A stretch of DNA of 33,525 nt from Bacteroidota bacterium (lineage in GTDB: Bacteria; Bacteroidota; Bacteroidia; Bacteroidales; JABHKC01). Each line of letters begins with the position of its first letter. Position 1 is the stretch's first letter. The notes under the pieces are model-generated. The model made no database searches and was not told the origin of the DNA. It was given only the letters and a program-made list of their open reading frames with translations. Made by a program: the position numbers and the translations under genes. This document shows, piece by piece, positions 15,545 to 24,449 of the stretch. The stretch lies in NCBI GenBank assembly GCA_018692315.1, contig JABHKC010000081.1, forward strand, positions 1 through 33,525. The letters are read 5' to 3'.

Positions 15545-18400
15545 CTAATAGTGTAAAATCTTCCTTGTAACATTCAAAACTCCAAAATTTACTTTCAATA
15601 AATATATTCCTTTAGCTTGATTTTTAATATTAATCTCTTCAGAAAAAGTTTTATCAGAATTTTTAAAATATCTGTGGTCAATTATTTCCCCTATGATATT
15701 TGTAATAATTATTTCAATATCAGATTTTGTTGGATTATCGAATGAAACGACAAATGACTCAAATGCAGGATTTGGAAATATTTTTACATTGTTTTTCCCG
15801 TTTGCACTAAAATCAATTGTTGAAATCAAATCTATAAAAGCAAAAGAAGTATCGTTTCCACAAGTATTTGAAACAATTTGTTGAACCTGAAATGCACCAG
15901 AACTTGCATAAGTGTGAATAGGATTTACTTCGCTTGAAAAAGTTCCATCTCCAAAATCCCAATAGAAAGTTGTTCCGTTAGCAGATTGGTCTATAAATTC
16001 TACTGTAAGTAAATTGCTAGTATAGTCGAAATCAGCAATTGGTTGAAATTCCACCGTTGCGGTAATTGTGGCTCTATCGCTTAAGCAAGTTGGCTGAGAC
16101 AATTTCCAATCGTAAAAATAATAGTAATATCCAGTTGGATCAGAAGAAGCACTGCTATGTTTGATACTTACAATGCCTTGAAGTTCATATGGATATGAAA
16201 GCCCGGCATTGTTTCTATATAAATTTGGAAATGGTGGTCCAGCTAACTGAAGATCATTGGCAATTGGAATCTCAAATCCTAAATATATCATACTTTCGCC
16301 ATCGGGAATATTTACAGTTATTGATTGTAGAACACTTCCGGTATTATCTATTAACTGAATAACTCTATCGTATGTCCCTGAAGCATACACCTTTACAGAA
16401 TCTAAAGTAACAGCCTCGTAGCAGTCAAACACCAAATAGTGTTGACCATAGTTGTTGAAATAGCCACCACCACCAGTATTATCAGCTTTAGCAGCAGATA
16501 ATGTAGGAGGAGAAACCATATCTTCAACATAATAAGTTGTAGTTTCTAGCAAAATTGGTGTGGTGAAAGTATTTCCTGAAGATAAAATATTGCCACCAAA
16601 TTGCTCATCGTACCAGTTCAATAAACCAGAGCCAGATGCACTGAGAGTAAGAGTTCCAATGTCGCAACGGCTTGCTGACACTACAGATGGTTCGGGCAAT
16701 AAATCAATATTTATCATATTATTGATGGTGAATGTGTTGCTCCCAACTGAATTTGTTACAGTCAATGATACATTGTAAATGCCACTTGCGTAATAATTGT
16801 GAAAAGGATTTTGTTCAGTTGATGAATTTCCATCTCCAAAATCCCAACTATAAGTAGAATTTGTAGAAGTATTTGTCATATCTACAAATTGAATTTCTCC
16901 AGTACATGAGTTTAGTTGTTCAGCAAAAAAATCGACTATCGGAGGAGCTGCTACAAGTTGTACATCAAGCGTTAAAGCCGATCCATTTACAATATTTAAT
17001 GAAAATGTTTTTGGAAAATAGCCAGGACTGGAGTATGTAATATCATATGTGCCTTCGTAGATTGGACGATGGTAGTCGCCTAAAGGCAACTTCGAGTATA
17101 CAAAAGAATTGTCAATATCATGATTTTCAACAAAAACCTGAGCCTTAAGTGGTTCTCCCGTGACGCTATCAGTAACAATCCCATTTACACCGTATAAGAC
17201 TTCTTCAATATAGGTCAACAAGGACCTATAATTTGCATCCCAAAATGTTGGCAATGTTATTCCGCTCGGATTTTTAGTGTTTGAAAGTTCGAGTGTCATT
17301 TCGCGGCAATAGTGATAGTATTGCATAAAATCTTGCCTCCCACCAGCCACCGGATACCACTGGTATCCATTAGTAATTCCATTGTTAAGTGCTGTAAAAT
17401 AATTTGCCTGACTATAGGTTTGAGCTGTATCTGCATACATTCTTGCAACTCTTTCCCACCAATTATCATCGGCATGTAAAGCCGATTGTGTATCCCAAGG
17501 ATAATTGACGACTTCTACTCCTCCATGTATATTTGCACTCATTACAAATTCAAGTGAATCTGCAAAATCCATCATTACAATGTTTTCTGTTTGCCATTGA
17601 TTTCCATCGGGATGCTCTCCATCGTCAAAATCCGGAAAGTTTCTGTTCAAATCTACATTGTTTGCATTATATCTTGTTGCTCCTGAAACTGTATTATTCC
17701 CGGCAGCATATGTCCCATCTGGGTTTGCATTTGGATTTATCCAAATTTCAATATTATTAACCAATGATGTAGCAGTTGAATCTATCCCATAATTTGAAAG
17801 TAGGTAGTCTATTAGCCTAAGCATAAGCACATATCCAACAGTTTCATCACCATGCATGCTTGAAGTATAATTGAATCGAGGCTCGCTTTCTTCGACATTT
17901 ACACTATCAGAAATTTTTGCATATAATATTTTCCTACCTTGAACAGTTTCGCCAATATCATAAATTTTGCATAAACCAGGATAATTGGTCTCAAAACTAT
18001 ACATCATTGCAACATATGCTTGATATGTAGGATATGAATCCCAGGATTTTGCACCTTTAAAATCATTTTCGGTTAGCATTTTAGGGTTTTTCAGCAGATC
18101 TCCCGGATTAGTCAAAACTTCATATTTATAACCAAGGTTTAGGAATTCTGTAAATTCTTTTGAATTGGCATAAGCAAAAAGAGTTTTTTGTGTCCCACGA
18201 TAGTTTCTGTCAATCGAAATTATTTTACTAACTGTCTCAAGTTCAGAGCGAGTATTAATTTCAAATTTAAAAAACACTTCACCTTTTTCGTTTAATGATT
18301 TTTTGGCTTTGTCAAATTGGCTCAAATCTTGACTTTGTAATTGTGTTATAGTCATTAAAAGCAAAATGATAATCCCAGTTATTTTAATTTTCTTTTCCAT
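15545..18400 (-). CDS. Secreted M14 zinc carboxypeptidase with PKD domains and T9SS sorting tail
   Basis: The protein has 951 residues from MEKKIKITGIIILLLMTITQ; the frame opens 12 bases earlier. The M14 catalytic domain (about 130-400) shows zinc ligands His183 and Glu186 in MHGDE and His292 in ANIHGG, NPNANPDG and NNVDLNRNFPDF for substrate binding, and the catalytic Glu371 in EMTLELS. A carboxypeptidase-regulatory fold (about 405-485), a PKD domain with YSWDFGDG, an Ig-like/CUB-like region and a second PKD with FYWDFGDG follow. The tail FPNPAFESFVVSFDNPTKSD is a type A sorting domain. I infer a surface or secreted exopeptidase that trims peptides for uptake. A -7 element lies 21 bases upstream. 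Confidence 0.92.
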   Translation of the reverse strand: MEKKIKITGIIILLLMTITQLQSQDLSQFDKAKKSLNEKGEVFFKFEINTRSELETVSKIISIDRNYRGTQKTLFAYANSKEFTEFLNLGYKYEVLTNPGDLLKNPKMLTENDFKGAKSWDSYPTYQAYVAMMYSFETNYPGLCKIYDIGETVQGRKILYAKISDSVNVEESEPRFNYTSSMHGDETVGYVLMLRLIDYLLSNYGIDSTATSLVNNIEIWINPNANPDGTYAAGNNTVSGATRYNANNVDLNRNFPDFDDGEHPDGNQWQTENIVMMDFADSLEFVMSANIHGGVEVVNYPWDTQSALHADDNWWERVARMYADTAQTYSQANYFTALNNGITNGYQWYPVAGGRQDFMQYYHYCREMTLELSNTKNPSGITLPTFWDANYRSLLTYIEEVLYGVNGIVTDSVTGEPLKAQVFVENHDIDNSFVYSKLPLGDYHRPIYEGTYDITYSSPGYFPKTFSLNIVNGSALTLDVQLVAAPPIVDFFAEQLNSCTGEIQFVDMTNTSTNSTYSWDFGDGNSSTEQNPFHNYYASGIYNVSLTVTNSVGSNTFTINNMINIDLLPEPSVVSASRCDIGTLTLSASGSGLLNWYDEQFGGNILSSGNTFTTPILLETTTYYVEDMVSPPTLSAAKADNTGGGGYFNNYGQHYLVFDCYEAVTLDSVKVYASGTYDRVIQLIDNTGSVLQSITVNIPDGESMIYLGFEIPIANDLQLAGPPFPNLYRNNAGLSYPYELQGIVSIKHSSASSDPTGYYYYFYDWKLSQPTCLSDRATITATVEFQPIADFDYTSNLLTVEFIDQSANGTTFYWDFGDGTFSSEVNPIHTYASSGAFQVQQIVSNTCGNDTSFAFIDLISTIDFSANGKNNVKIFPNPAFESFVVSFDNPTKSDIEIIITNIIGEIIDHRYFKNSDKTFSEEINIKNQAKGIYLLKVNFGVLNVTRKILHY

Positions 18401-18421
18401 AATATAATACATTTAAAAATG

Positions 18422-18429
18422 CAAAAATA
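18422..18429 (-). promoter_or_regulatory. Bacteroidota -7 promoter element for the M14 carboxypeptidase
   Basis: The minus strand reads TATTTTTG and ends 21 bases before the ATG at 18400. The MITE lies about 60 bases further upstream, so any -33 contacts are outside the element. Confidence 0.6.
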
Positions 18430-18491
18430 CGAATTTGTATCTTATATATGATCTTTTTTGTAGCTATGTTTCAATATTGAAAAAAGATAAA

Positions 18492-18654
18492 TAGTGTATC
18501 TAAGAAAACAGGCAATTTTTATAAAATAATTTATTTTAAAGAGATTTCTATTTTCTTTCATGCAGTAAATGCTTTTGTATTAGACAAATGAAAAAAATAG
18601 AAATATCGCAAAAAGAGATATTTCTAGTTTTGAACTGTTTTCTTAGATACACTA
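18492..18654. mobile_element. MITE, 163 bp, with ends related to the left-end insertion sequence
   Basis: TAGTGTATCTAAGAAAACAG (18492-18511) is the exact reverse complement of 18635-18654. The interior has no gene but folds again: ATTTCTATTTTCTTTCAT (18544-18561) is almost complementary to 18588-18604. The first 17 bases match the insertion sequence end at 14 positions, differing only at bases 6-8 (TAT for CCA). A target duplication is not clear. It sits between the lyase stop codon (8 bases away) and the carboxypeptidase promoter. Confidence 0.85.
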
Positions 18655-18662
18655 AATTAGGA

Positions 18663-19511
18663 CTATTTGAATATTTTCAGTCCAAGATGATAAGCTTTTT
18701 GGAATGCCTCCATATTTAATTTATTTTCAATATGGTTTTTATTTAAATATTCAATCAATGAGGATGTTTGCAAATTGGCTACCAACTCTTTACCTGTCAT
18801 TGGGCAGCCACCAAGATTGTGCATAACCGTATCAATAATATTGCATTGGTTTTTCATTGCAGCATCAAGTTTTTCATACCAGCTTTCGTTTGTGGTATGC
18901 AGATGAAAACCAAAATAAATTTCAGGAAACTGGGCATATATTGTTGAATAAACTTCAGCAATTATTTCAGGATTTGCGATATTAGTAATGTCCGACAATG
19001 AAATAATTTTAATTCCTAATTGCCTGAGTTTTTCAATTTGCTGAATTACCAAATCGATATTCCATATGTCTCCGTACGGATTTCCGAACGCCATTGTAAT
19101 ATAAACAATCAAAGTTTTGTTTTTGGAAAGACAAATTTCCTGAAGCTCTGCAACAGTTCTATTAGATTTTTCGATATTTGAATTTATATTCTTCTGCAAA
19201 AAAGTTGGGGATATGGAAGAAGGAAAGCCAAGAAAATCAATGATGTCATACTTACAAGCCTGTATTGCTCCCCGTCCATTTCCAACAATAGCCATCAACT
19301 TGGTTTTTGAATTCGATTTTTTAAGGAGCTGAGTTACCAGATTGGTATCAGCAAGTTGCGGAATTGCCTTAGGCGAAACAAAACTCCCAAAATCAATAAT
19401 ATCGAAACCAACCTCCAATAATGAATTAATATATTTTGCTTTCATTTCTGTAGGAATAAATTCTTTTATTCCTTGCATTGCATCACGAGGCGATTCTATA
19501 ATCTTTATCAT
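18663..19511 (-). CDS. HMG-CoA lyase family enzyme
   Basis: The protein has 282 residues from MIKIIESPRDAMQG; the frame opens at 19577 but the extra 22 residues are not family-like. It is a TIM-barrel lyase that would split 3-hydroxy-3-methylglutaryl-CoA into acetoacetate and acetyl-CoA, as in leucine breakdown. Visible key residues are Arg9-Asp10, FGSFVSPKAIPQLADT, AFGNPYGD, LSDITNIANP, the metal-binding pair His203 and His205 in HLHTT, and Cys236 in NLGGCPMTGKELVAN with Asn246. The motif LSDIT replaces the usual LGDT, and HLH replaces HCH, so it is a divergent member and could act on a related acyl-CoA. No other leucine-pathway gene is near. Confidence 0.85.
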   Translation of the reverse strand: MIKIIESPRDAMQGIKEFIPTEMKAKYINSLLEVGFDIIDFGSFVSPKAIPQLADTNLVTQLLKKSNSKTKLMAIVGNGRGAIQACKYDIIDFLGFPSSISPTFLQKNINSNIEKSNRTVAELQEICLSKNKTLIVYITMAFGNPYGDIWNIDLVIQQIEKLRQLGIKIISLSDITNIANPEIIAEVYSTIYAQFPEIYFGFHLHTTNESWYEKLDAAMKNQCNIIDTVMHNLGGCPMTGKELVANLQTSSLIEYLNKNHIENKLNMEAFQKAYHLGLKIFK

Positions 19512-19603
19512 TTTTCTAAAAAAGTGTAAAAATACCAAATTATATTGATTGAGTTTTATTGTAATTTTTGAATCCAAAAATTTAATTTAATACAAAATTT
19601 GTC

Positions 19604-19611
19604 TATTTTTG
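19604..19611 (+). promoter_or_regulatory. Bacteroidota -7 promoter element for the riboswitch transcript
   Basis: TATTTTTG fits TAnnTTTG and ends just before the predicted cobalamin aptamer, so the leader would begin near 19618. Confidence 0.6.
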
Positions 19612-19620
19612 CAGCCAATG

Positions 19621-19830
19621 GTATAAAAGTTCGAAACGTTGAACTGTAATGAAAAGGGAATCAGGTGAAAATCCTGAACAGTACCCGCTGCTGTAATCTC
19701 ATAAAAGTTTTTGGAACATATAGCCACTGTCAAAAAAAATCCTTGATGGGAAGGCTTTCAAAAACCGAGTAAGTCAGAAGACCTGCCATTAGGCTTTGGA
19801 ATTATCTTTACGATGAAGATCTGATAACAT
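19621..19830 (+). ncRNA. Cobalamin (adenosylcobalamin/B12) riboswitch
   Basis: The core elements of the B12 aptamer are present in order: GGGAATCAGGTGAAAATCCTG with ACAGTACCCGCTGCTGTAA (19656-19696), GCCACTG (19723-19729), GGGAAGGC (19748-19755), CGAGTAAGTCAGAAGACCTG with the B12 box ending at 19787, and a hairpin ATCTTT-ACGATG-AAGAT near 19805 that could serve as the kissing-loop arm. A hairpin AGCTTT...AAAGCT at 19867-19885 may be part of the expression platform. The exact 3' limit is my estimate. Confidence 0.92.
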
Positions 19831-19974
19831 AAGATATTTCTTAAAAAAGCCTAAGTATTATTCAAAAGCTTTCGGGTAAAAAGCTGAGGATATCTCCAAT
19901 TGTATCCTTCCAAAACTCCCGTGGCTTACGAATATTGGTTGTTAATTTTTTATTTAACCAATAATAGTAAGATT

Positions 19975-20694
19975 ATGAAAATCAATTATTTTTTAAAAAG
20001 TTTATTCGCATTAATTTTGATGCTGTCATCGTTTTGTACGATTTCGCAATTTGCTGCTTCCGATGTTGAATTTTGGGTAGGCTCCGGTTCAAATCAAGCA
20101 ATTTTTGTGATAGATTTCAACGATAGCACAAACAACGAAAGTTATGCCTGGGGATTCAGGTTTGATGGGACGAGTACAGGTGAAGAGGCTATAAATAGCA
20201 TTGTTTCTGCCGACAATAATCTTTCGGCAAATATTGTAGGTGGTTTCATCAACGACCTTGCTTACCAATCTCATAGCGGTTTTTACGAAAATCCAAACTA
20301 TTGGAGTACCTGGTCAGGAACCAGTTCTGCAGACTGGACAATGAACATGGGCATGGGGAGCACAATTAACAATAACGACTGGTTTGGCTGTTCTTATACA
20401 GATTTTGATCCTGCAATTGAACCAGGGGAACCTATTGCAGCCCAAAGCTCAACTTCAATTAGCAATGTTGATTTTCAAAATCGTATAGCTTATCCAAATC
20501 CTTGTAGAAGTAATTTTAATATTTCAGAAACTATCGAAAATTTTGAAAAAATTGAAATTTCAAATATTTCTGGAAAAATTGTAAAAACATTCAAGACTAA
20601 AACACTTGATGTTTCAAATTTGAAAAATGGAGTGTACTTCGTAAAAATAATTTCGAAAAATGAAGTAATTGTTACAAAAATTATAAAAAAATAG
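19975..20694 (+). CDS. Riboswitch-controlled T9SS cargo of unknown function
   Basis: I cannot assign a function to this 239-residue protein. The start at MKINYFLKSLFALILMLSSF gives a signal peptide; the frame runs in from 19900, inside the riboswitch leader. The mature N-terminal domain (about 25-150) is rich in Trp, Gly and Asn, with VEFWVGSGSNQAIFVIDFND, ESYAWGFRFDGTSTGEEAIN and SGTSSADWTMNMGMGSTINN. The last 75 residues are a type A T9SS sorting domain (IAYPNPCRSNFNIS ... KNGVYFVKIIS). It is the only gene behind the cobalamin riboswitch and the next gene is convergent. I infer a B12-repressed surface protein, possibly one that captures cobalamin or a precursor. It could also be a substitute for a B12-dependent function. 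Confidence 0.75.
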   Translation: MKINYFLKSLFALILMLSSFCTISQFAASDVEFWVGSGSNQAIFVIDFNDSTNNESYAWGFRFDGTSTGEEAINSIVSADNNLSANIVGGFINDLAYQSHSGFYENPNYWSTWSGTSSADWTMNMGMGSTINNNDWFGCSYTDFDPAIEPGEPIAAQSSTSISNVDFQNRIAYPNPCRSNFNISETIENFEKIEISNISGKIVKTFKTKTLDVSNLKNGVYFVKIISKNEVIVTKIIKK

Positions 20695-20730
20695 AAATAC
20701 TGGGCATTTTCAACTTACAATTTAGCCATT

Positions 20731-21402
20731 TCAGTTTTCAATTTCAAACGAATTCCATAGACTATCATTAGATGTTTTAGCACAAATATTTACTTCTTCT
20801 TTTGAAACAGGATGAATAAATGAAATTCTCCGAGCATGCAGATTTATACTACCATCTGGATTTGTTCGAGGAAATCCATATTTAATGTCGCCTCGAATTG
20901 GGCAATTTATTTTTGCAAGTTGAGCCCTGATTTGATGGTGTCTTCCGGTTTTCAATTCTATTTCAAGAAGGAAATAATTTTTAGAAACCCCAATTGTTTG
21001 ATAATATAGAATTGCTAATTTCGACTCTGGAATGTTCTTATCGTATGCAAATGATTTATTTTTTTTGGTATCCCTTTTCAAATAATGAGTTAGCGTTCCA
21101 GACTCAATTTCAGGTTTGTTTTTAACAATTGCCCAATAGTATTTCTTTACTTCATGGTCCTTAAACATTCGATTCAAGCGTGAAAGTGCTTTGCTGGTTT
21201 TTGCAAACAATACAATTCCGCTCACCGGGCGGTCAATTCTATGAACTACTCCAACAAAAACATTTCCTGGTTTGGAATATTTCTTTTTCAAAAATGCTTT
21301 AACATTTTCTGACAAAGGAGTATCGCCGGTTTTATCGCCCTGTACAATTTCCTTTGCCTTTTTGTTAACTACTATTATGTGATTGTCTTCGTATAAAACC
21401 AT
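20731..21402 (-). CDS. RluA-family pseudouridine synthase
   Basis: This 223-residue enzyme should convert uridine to pseudouridine in rRNA or tRNA. The catalytic Asp57 lies in VVHRIDRPVSGIVLFAKT, with KYYWAIV and TGRHHQIRAQL typical of the RluA/RluC/RluD group. There is no N-terminal S4 RNA-binding domain, so it is a single-domain member, and the exact target base cannot be told. It lies 59 bases behind mnmA on the same strand, which gives a possible RNA-modification pair. Confidence 0.92.
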   Translation of the reverse strand: MVLYEDNHIIVVNKKAKEIVQGDKTGDTPLSENVKAFLKKKYSKPGNVFVGVVHRIDRPVSGIVLFAKTSKALSRLNRMFKDHEVKKYYWAIVKNKPEIESGTLTHYLKRDTKKNKSFAYDKNIPESKLAILYYQTIGVSKNYFLLEIELKTGRHHQIRAQLAKINCPIRGDIKYGFPRTNPDGSINLHARRISFIHPVSKEEVNICAKTSNDSLWNSFEIEN

Positions 21403-21461
21403 TTTACTTACTGATGACAGGAGATTGTTTTAATTTTACATTCATGGTATTTTGAACGATT

Positions 21462-22550
21462 TCAATTAGAAATTATTCCTCCTCCGATGACATCGTTTCC
21501 ATCATAAAAAACAGCAGATTGCCCAGGTGTTATTGCTGATACGTCTTCATAAAACTCTACTTTTAGCCTGTCTCCTACTCTACTTATTCTCGACAATGTT
21601 TCTTTGCTTCTATGCCTGATTTTTGTTTTCACTTCAAACTCATTCGGAAATTCATCAAACTTCATAAAATTCAATTTAGAAACCCACATTTCTTTTGAGT
21701 TTAATTCGTCTTTAGTGCCTAATTCAATTGTATTTGATTCCGAAATTATTTTCACTACATAGAGCGGATGTCCTACTGCAATATTTAAACCTTTTCGTTG
21801 CCCAATTGTATAAAACGGATAGCCATAGTGCTTTCCAAGAAATTTCCCATCAGTCAAAACAAAGTTGCCTTGTCCTACTCTTTTTTCAAGTCCTTCTACT
21901 TTTCTTTTCAAAAATCCACGATAATCATTATCAGGAACAAAACATATTTCGAAGCTTTCACTTTTTGTGGCTAACTCTTTAAAACCATTTTCAATAGCTA
22001 TTTGCCTAATTTCTTCTTTTTCGAAATCGCCAAGAGGCAAAATAGTTCTTTTCAGGTTTTCTTGCGTTAAGCCCCACAAAACATATGATTGGTCTTTGTT
22101 ATTATCTTTACCTTTAGAAATAAAATATCTGCCGCTTTCATTTTTCACTTTTGCATAATGCCCGGTGGCAATATAATCGCAAGACAATTTATCGGCCTTT
22201 TTTAGTAGAGCATCCCATTTTATATATGTATTACATAAAACACAAGGATTTGGAGTTCTTCCTGCAAGATATTCATCTACAAAATTTTCGATAATTAAAT
22301 TCCCAAATTCGTTTCTAACATCGAAAATATAATGTGGAAAACCAAGGCTAACTGCAAGATTTCGAGCATCATTTATAGAATCGAGGCTGCAACATCCGGT
22401 TTCTTTTTTAGAACCTCCCGAGCTTGTATAATCCCAGGTTTTTAAAGTAATACCAACAATATCATAATTTTGTTTATGTAGCATCATAGCAGTGATAGCA
22501 CTATCAATACCACCGCTCATTGCTACTAAAACTCTTGGTTTTTTTTTCAT
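21462..22550 (-). CDS. mnmA: tRNA-specific 2-thiouridylase MnmA
   Basis: The enzyme activates U34 of Lys, Glu and Gln tRNAs with ATP and adds sulfur at position 2. The 362-residue protein has the PP-loop SGGIDS (12-17), the conserved Cys106 in NPCVLCNTYIKW and the second active-site Cys203 in FEICFVPDNDYRGF. GHYAKV, IGQRKGLNIAVG and the C-terminal beta barrel are as expected. The start directly follows sppA with 3 bases between the genes, so they are probably co-transcribed. Confidence 0.97.
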   Translation of the reverse strand: MKKKPRVLVAMSGGIDSAITAMMLHKQNYDIVGITLKTWDYTSSGGSKKETGCCSLDSINDARNLAVSLGFPHYIFDVRNEFGNLIIENFVDEYLAGRTPNPCVLCNTYIKWDALLKKADKLSCDYIATGHYAKVKNESGRYFISKGKDNNKDQSYVLWGLTQENLKRTILPLGDFEKEEIRQIAIENGFKELATKSESFEICFVPDNDYRGFLKRKVEGLEKRVGQGNFVLTDGKFLGKHYGYPFYTIGQRKGLNIAVGHPLYVVKIISESNTIELGTKDELNSKEMWVSKLNFMKFDEFPNEFEVKTKIRHRSKETLSRISRVGDRLKVEFYEDVSAITPGQSAVFYDGNDVIGGGIISN

Positions 22551-22553
22551 TAA

Positions 22554-24320
22554 TTACTTAATTTCCAAATGATATGGTAGGCGAGCTTGCACACCTTCCA
22601 TATTTAAAATTGATTCGATTTGATGGTAATACTCGTAGGATTTTCCAAATTTGTTTTTCAAGAACATATTGGCTGTTTGGCCTGTAATTTCTTTCAACAA
22701 TTGATCAAATGGGTCTTGTTGTTCAGGTAGCTCAACTATTCTGAATTTTTCAAGATTTGCAGCATTTTTTGCAATTTCTACTGCGTCCTGCAAACCACCG
22801 AACTCATCAATCAAGCCAATTTCTTTTGCATTAATTCCACTCCAAACTCTACCTTGCCCTATATTATCAACCTCCTCCCAGGTCATATTTCTTCCATCGC
22901 TAACATGATTTACAAAAACATCGTAAATTTCCTCTATACTCTCCTGAATTACCGCTCTTTCTTTATCTTTCAATTTACGAGTAAATGAGCCAATATCGGA
23001 ATATTCGTTAGTAGTAACTCTATCCACTGTAATTCCTAATTTGTCGTTTAGGAATTTTTCCGAATTAAGCAATAAGCCAAAAACTCCAATTGAGCCTGTA
23101 ATTGTATTTGGGTCAGCAATAATCTTATCAGCCGGACATGCAATATAATATCCTCCTGAAGCAGCAACTCCACCCATCGAAACTATTACCGGTTTTGCTT
23201 GCTTTGCCAAACTCACTTCACGCCAAATTATTTCTGAAGCCAAAGCACTTCCACCTGGAGAATTAATTCTAAGAACAATAGCTTTTATAGAACTATCTTT
23301 TCTTGCTTTTCTGATAGTTTCGGATAAGCCGGCAGAACCAATCTGATCGTCTCCACCTGAGCCCATAACAATTTCGCCAGAGGCATAAATTATTGCGAGC
23401 TTTTCTTTTGCAAATCCTTTATATTCACGCTTTGCAGGTGTTTTTGAATATTTATTTAAGCCTATCAATCTAATGCTTTTTTTAGCACCGATATCTGCTA
23501 ATTTCTTCAATTCTTCGCTTAGTTCATCGCGATATTTCATACCATCAATAATTTTATTTTCTTCTGCTGTTTCACCATTTCTTATTGTCAAATTATTGGC
23601 ATATGAATTTAAATCTTCAATAGAAATTTGTCTTTCAGAAGATATCCCTTCGACTATATCATCCCAAATTGAATTAATAATTTTTTCTGTTTGCAAACGA
23701 TTTTCATTGCTCATTTTGTCGAGCATGAATGGTTCAACGGCAGCTTTAAATTTTCCATGTCGGATTATTTGCGGCTCTAATCCAAGTTTTTCTAAAGCAC
23801 CTTTAAAAAATAACTGCTCAGATCCAATTCCCTTATACTCAATAATTCCTTGCGGATTCATGTAAATTTTGTCTGAAACAGAAGCCAGATAATACGAACT
23901 TTGTGAATAATAATCAGCATAAGCATAAATAAATTTTTCAGATTCCTTAAAATCAATCAGGGCATTTCTTATTTCTTCAATATTTGCAATATTTGTTTGT
24001 ATTTGCGAAATATCAAGCAAAATTCCTTTTATCCTTTCATCTGCTTTAGCTTTTTGAATATTTTTCAAAATATCGTTTAGTCCGAGACTATTTATTTTCT
24101 CAAACTTCTCTAAATCAAATGTTTCTAATGGATTGTTACTAGTTCGTTCCTTAATTGGATAATCTAATTTTATATGTAAAATTGATTTTTTCTTTACATG
24201 AACTACTTCTTCTTTTGGCATCAATGATGCAACTATTCCCATGAAAATAAAAAACACTAAAAATGTTGTGATGATAAATCCAACAATTGTTGCTAATGTA
24301 TATTTCAAAAACGATTTCAT
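22554..24320 (-). CDS. sppA: Signal peptide peptidase SppA, 67-kDa type
   Basis: This 588-residue membrane-anchored protease has an N-terminal transmembrane segment (about 8-32) and two tandem ClpP-like domains. The catalytic Lys192 is in GKFKAAVEP in the first domain and the nucleophile Ser388 is in GGVAASGGYY in the second, which is the dyad of the long SppA form. It degrades leftover signal peptides in the membrane. It is the first gene of the likely unit sppA-mnmA-rluA-like and has a -7 element 52 bases upstream. Confidence 0.96.
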   Translation of the reverse strand: MKSFLKYTLATIVGFIITTFLVFFIFMGIVASLMPKEEVVHVKKKSILHIKLDYPIKERTSNNPLETFDLEKFEKINSLGLNDILKNIQKAKADERIKGILLDISQIQTNIANIEEIRNALIDFKESEKFIYAYADYYSQSSYYLASVSDKIYMNPQGIIEYKGIGSEQLFFKGALEKLGLEPQIIRHGKFKAAVEPFMLDKMSNENRLQTEKIINSIWDDIVEGISSERQISIEDLNSYANNLTIRNGETAEENKIIDGMKYRDELSEELKKLADIGAKKSIRLIGLNKYSKTPAKREYKGFAKEKLAIIYASGEIVMGSGGDDQIGSAGLSETIRKARKDSSIKAIVLRINSPGGSALASEIIWREVSLAKQAKPVIVSMGGVAASGGYYIACPADKIIADPNTITGSIGVFGLLLNSEKFLNDKLGITVDRVTTNEYSDIGSFTRKLKDKERAVIQESIEEIYDVFVNHVSDGRNMTWEEVDNIGQGRVWSGINAKEIGLIDEFGGLQDAVEIAKNAANLEKFRIVELPEQQDPFDQLLKEITGQTANMFLKNKFGKSYEYYHQIESILNMEGVQARLPYHLEIK

Positions 24321-24372
24321 AAAATATTAGAATTTAATTGGTTAATAAATAATAATTAAAAATGTAAAACTG

Positions 24373-24380
24373 CAAAATTA
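24373..24380 (-). promoter_or_regulatory. Bacteroidota -7 promoter element for the sppA unit
   Basis: The minus strand reads TAATTTTG, fitting TAnnTTTG, and ends 52 bases before the sppA ATG. Confidence 0.5.
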
Positions 24381-24449
24381 ACTGTTTATTTAAGAAAAAA
24401 TTTCTTTTTGCAAAAAACATCTATTTGTTGGTCAATTCTAAAATTGTTT

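Noticed and set aside
23473-23865. 130-codon open frame on the plus strand
   Set aside because: It overlaps sppA in antisense, and sppA has both catalytic residues and normal length. The frame looks like a by-product of its codon pattern.
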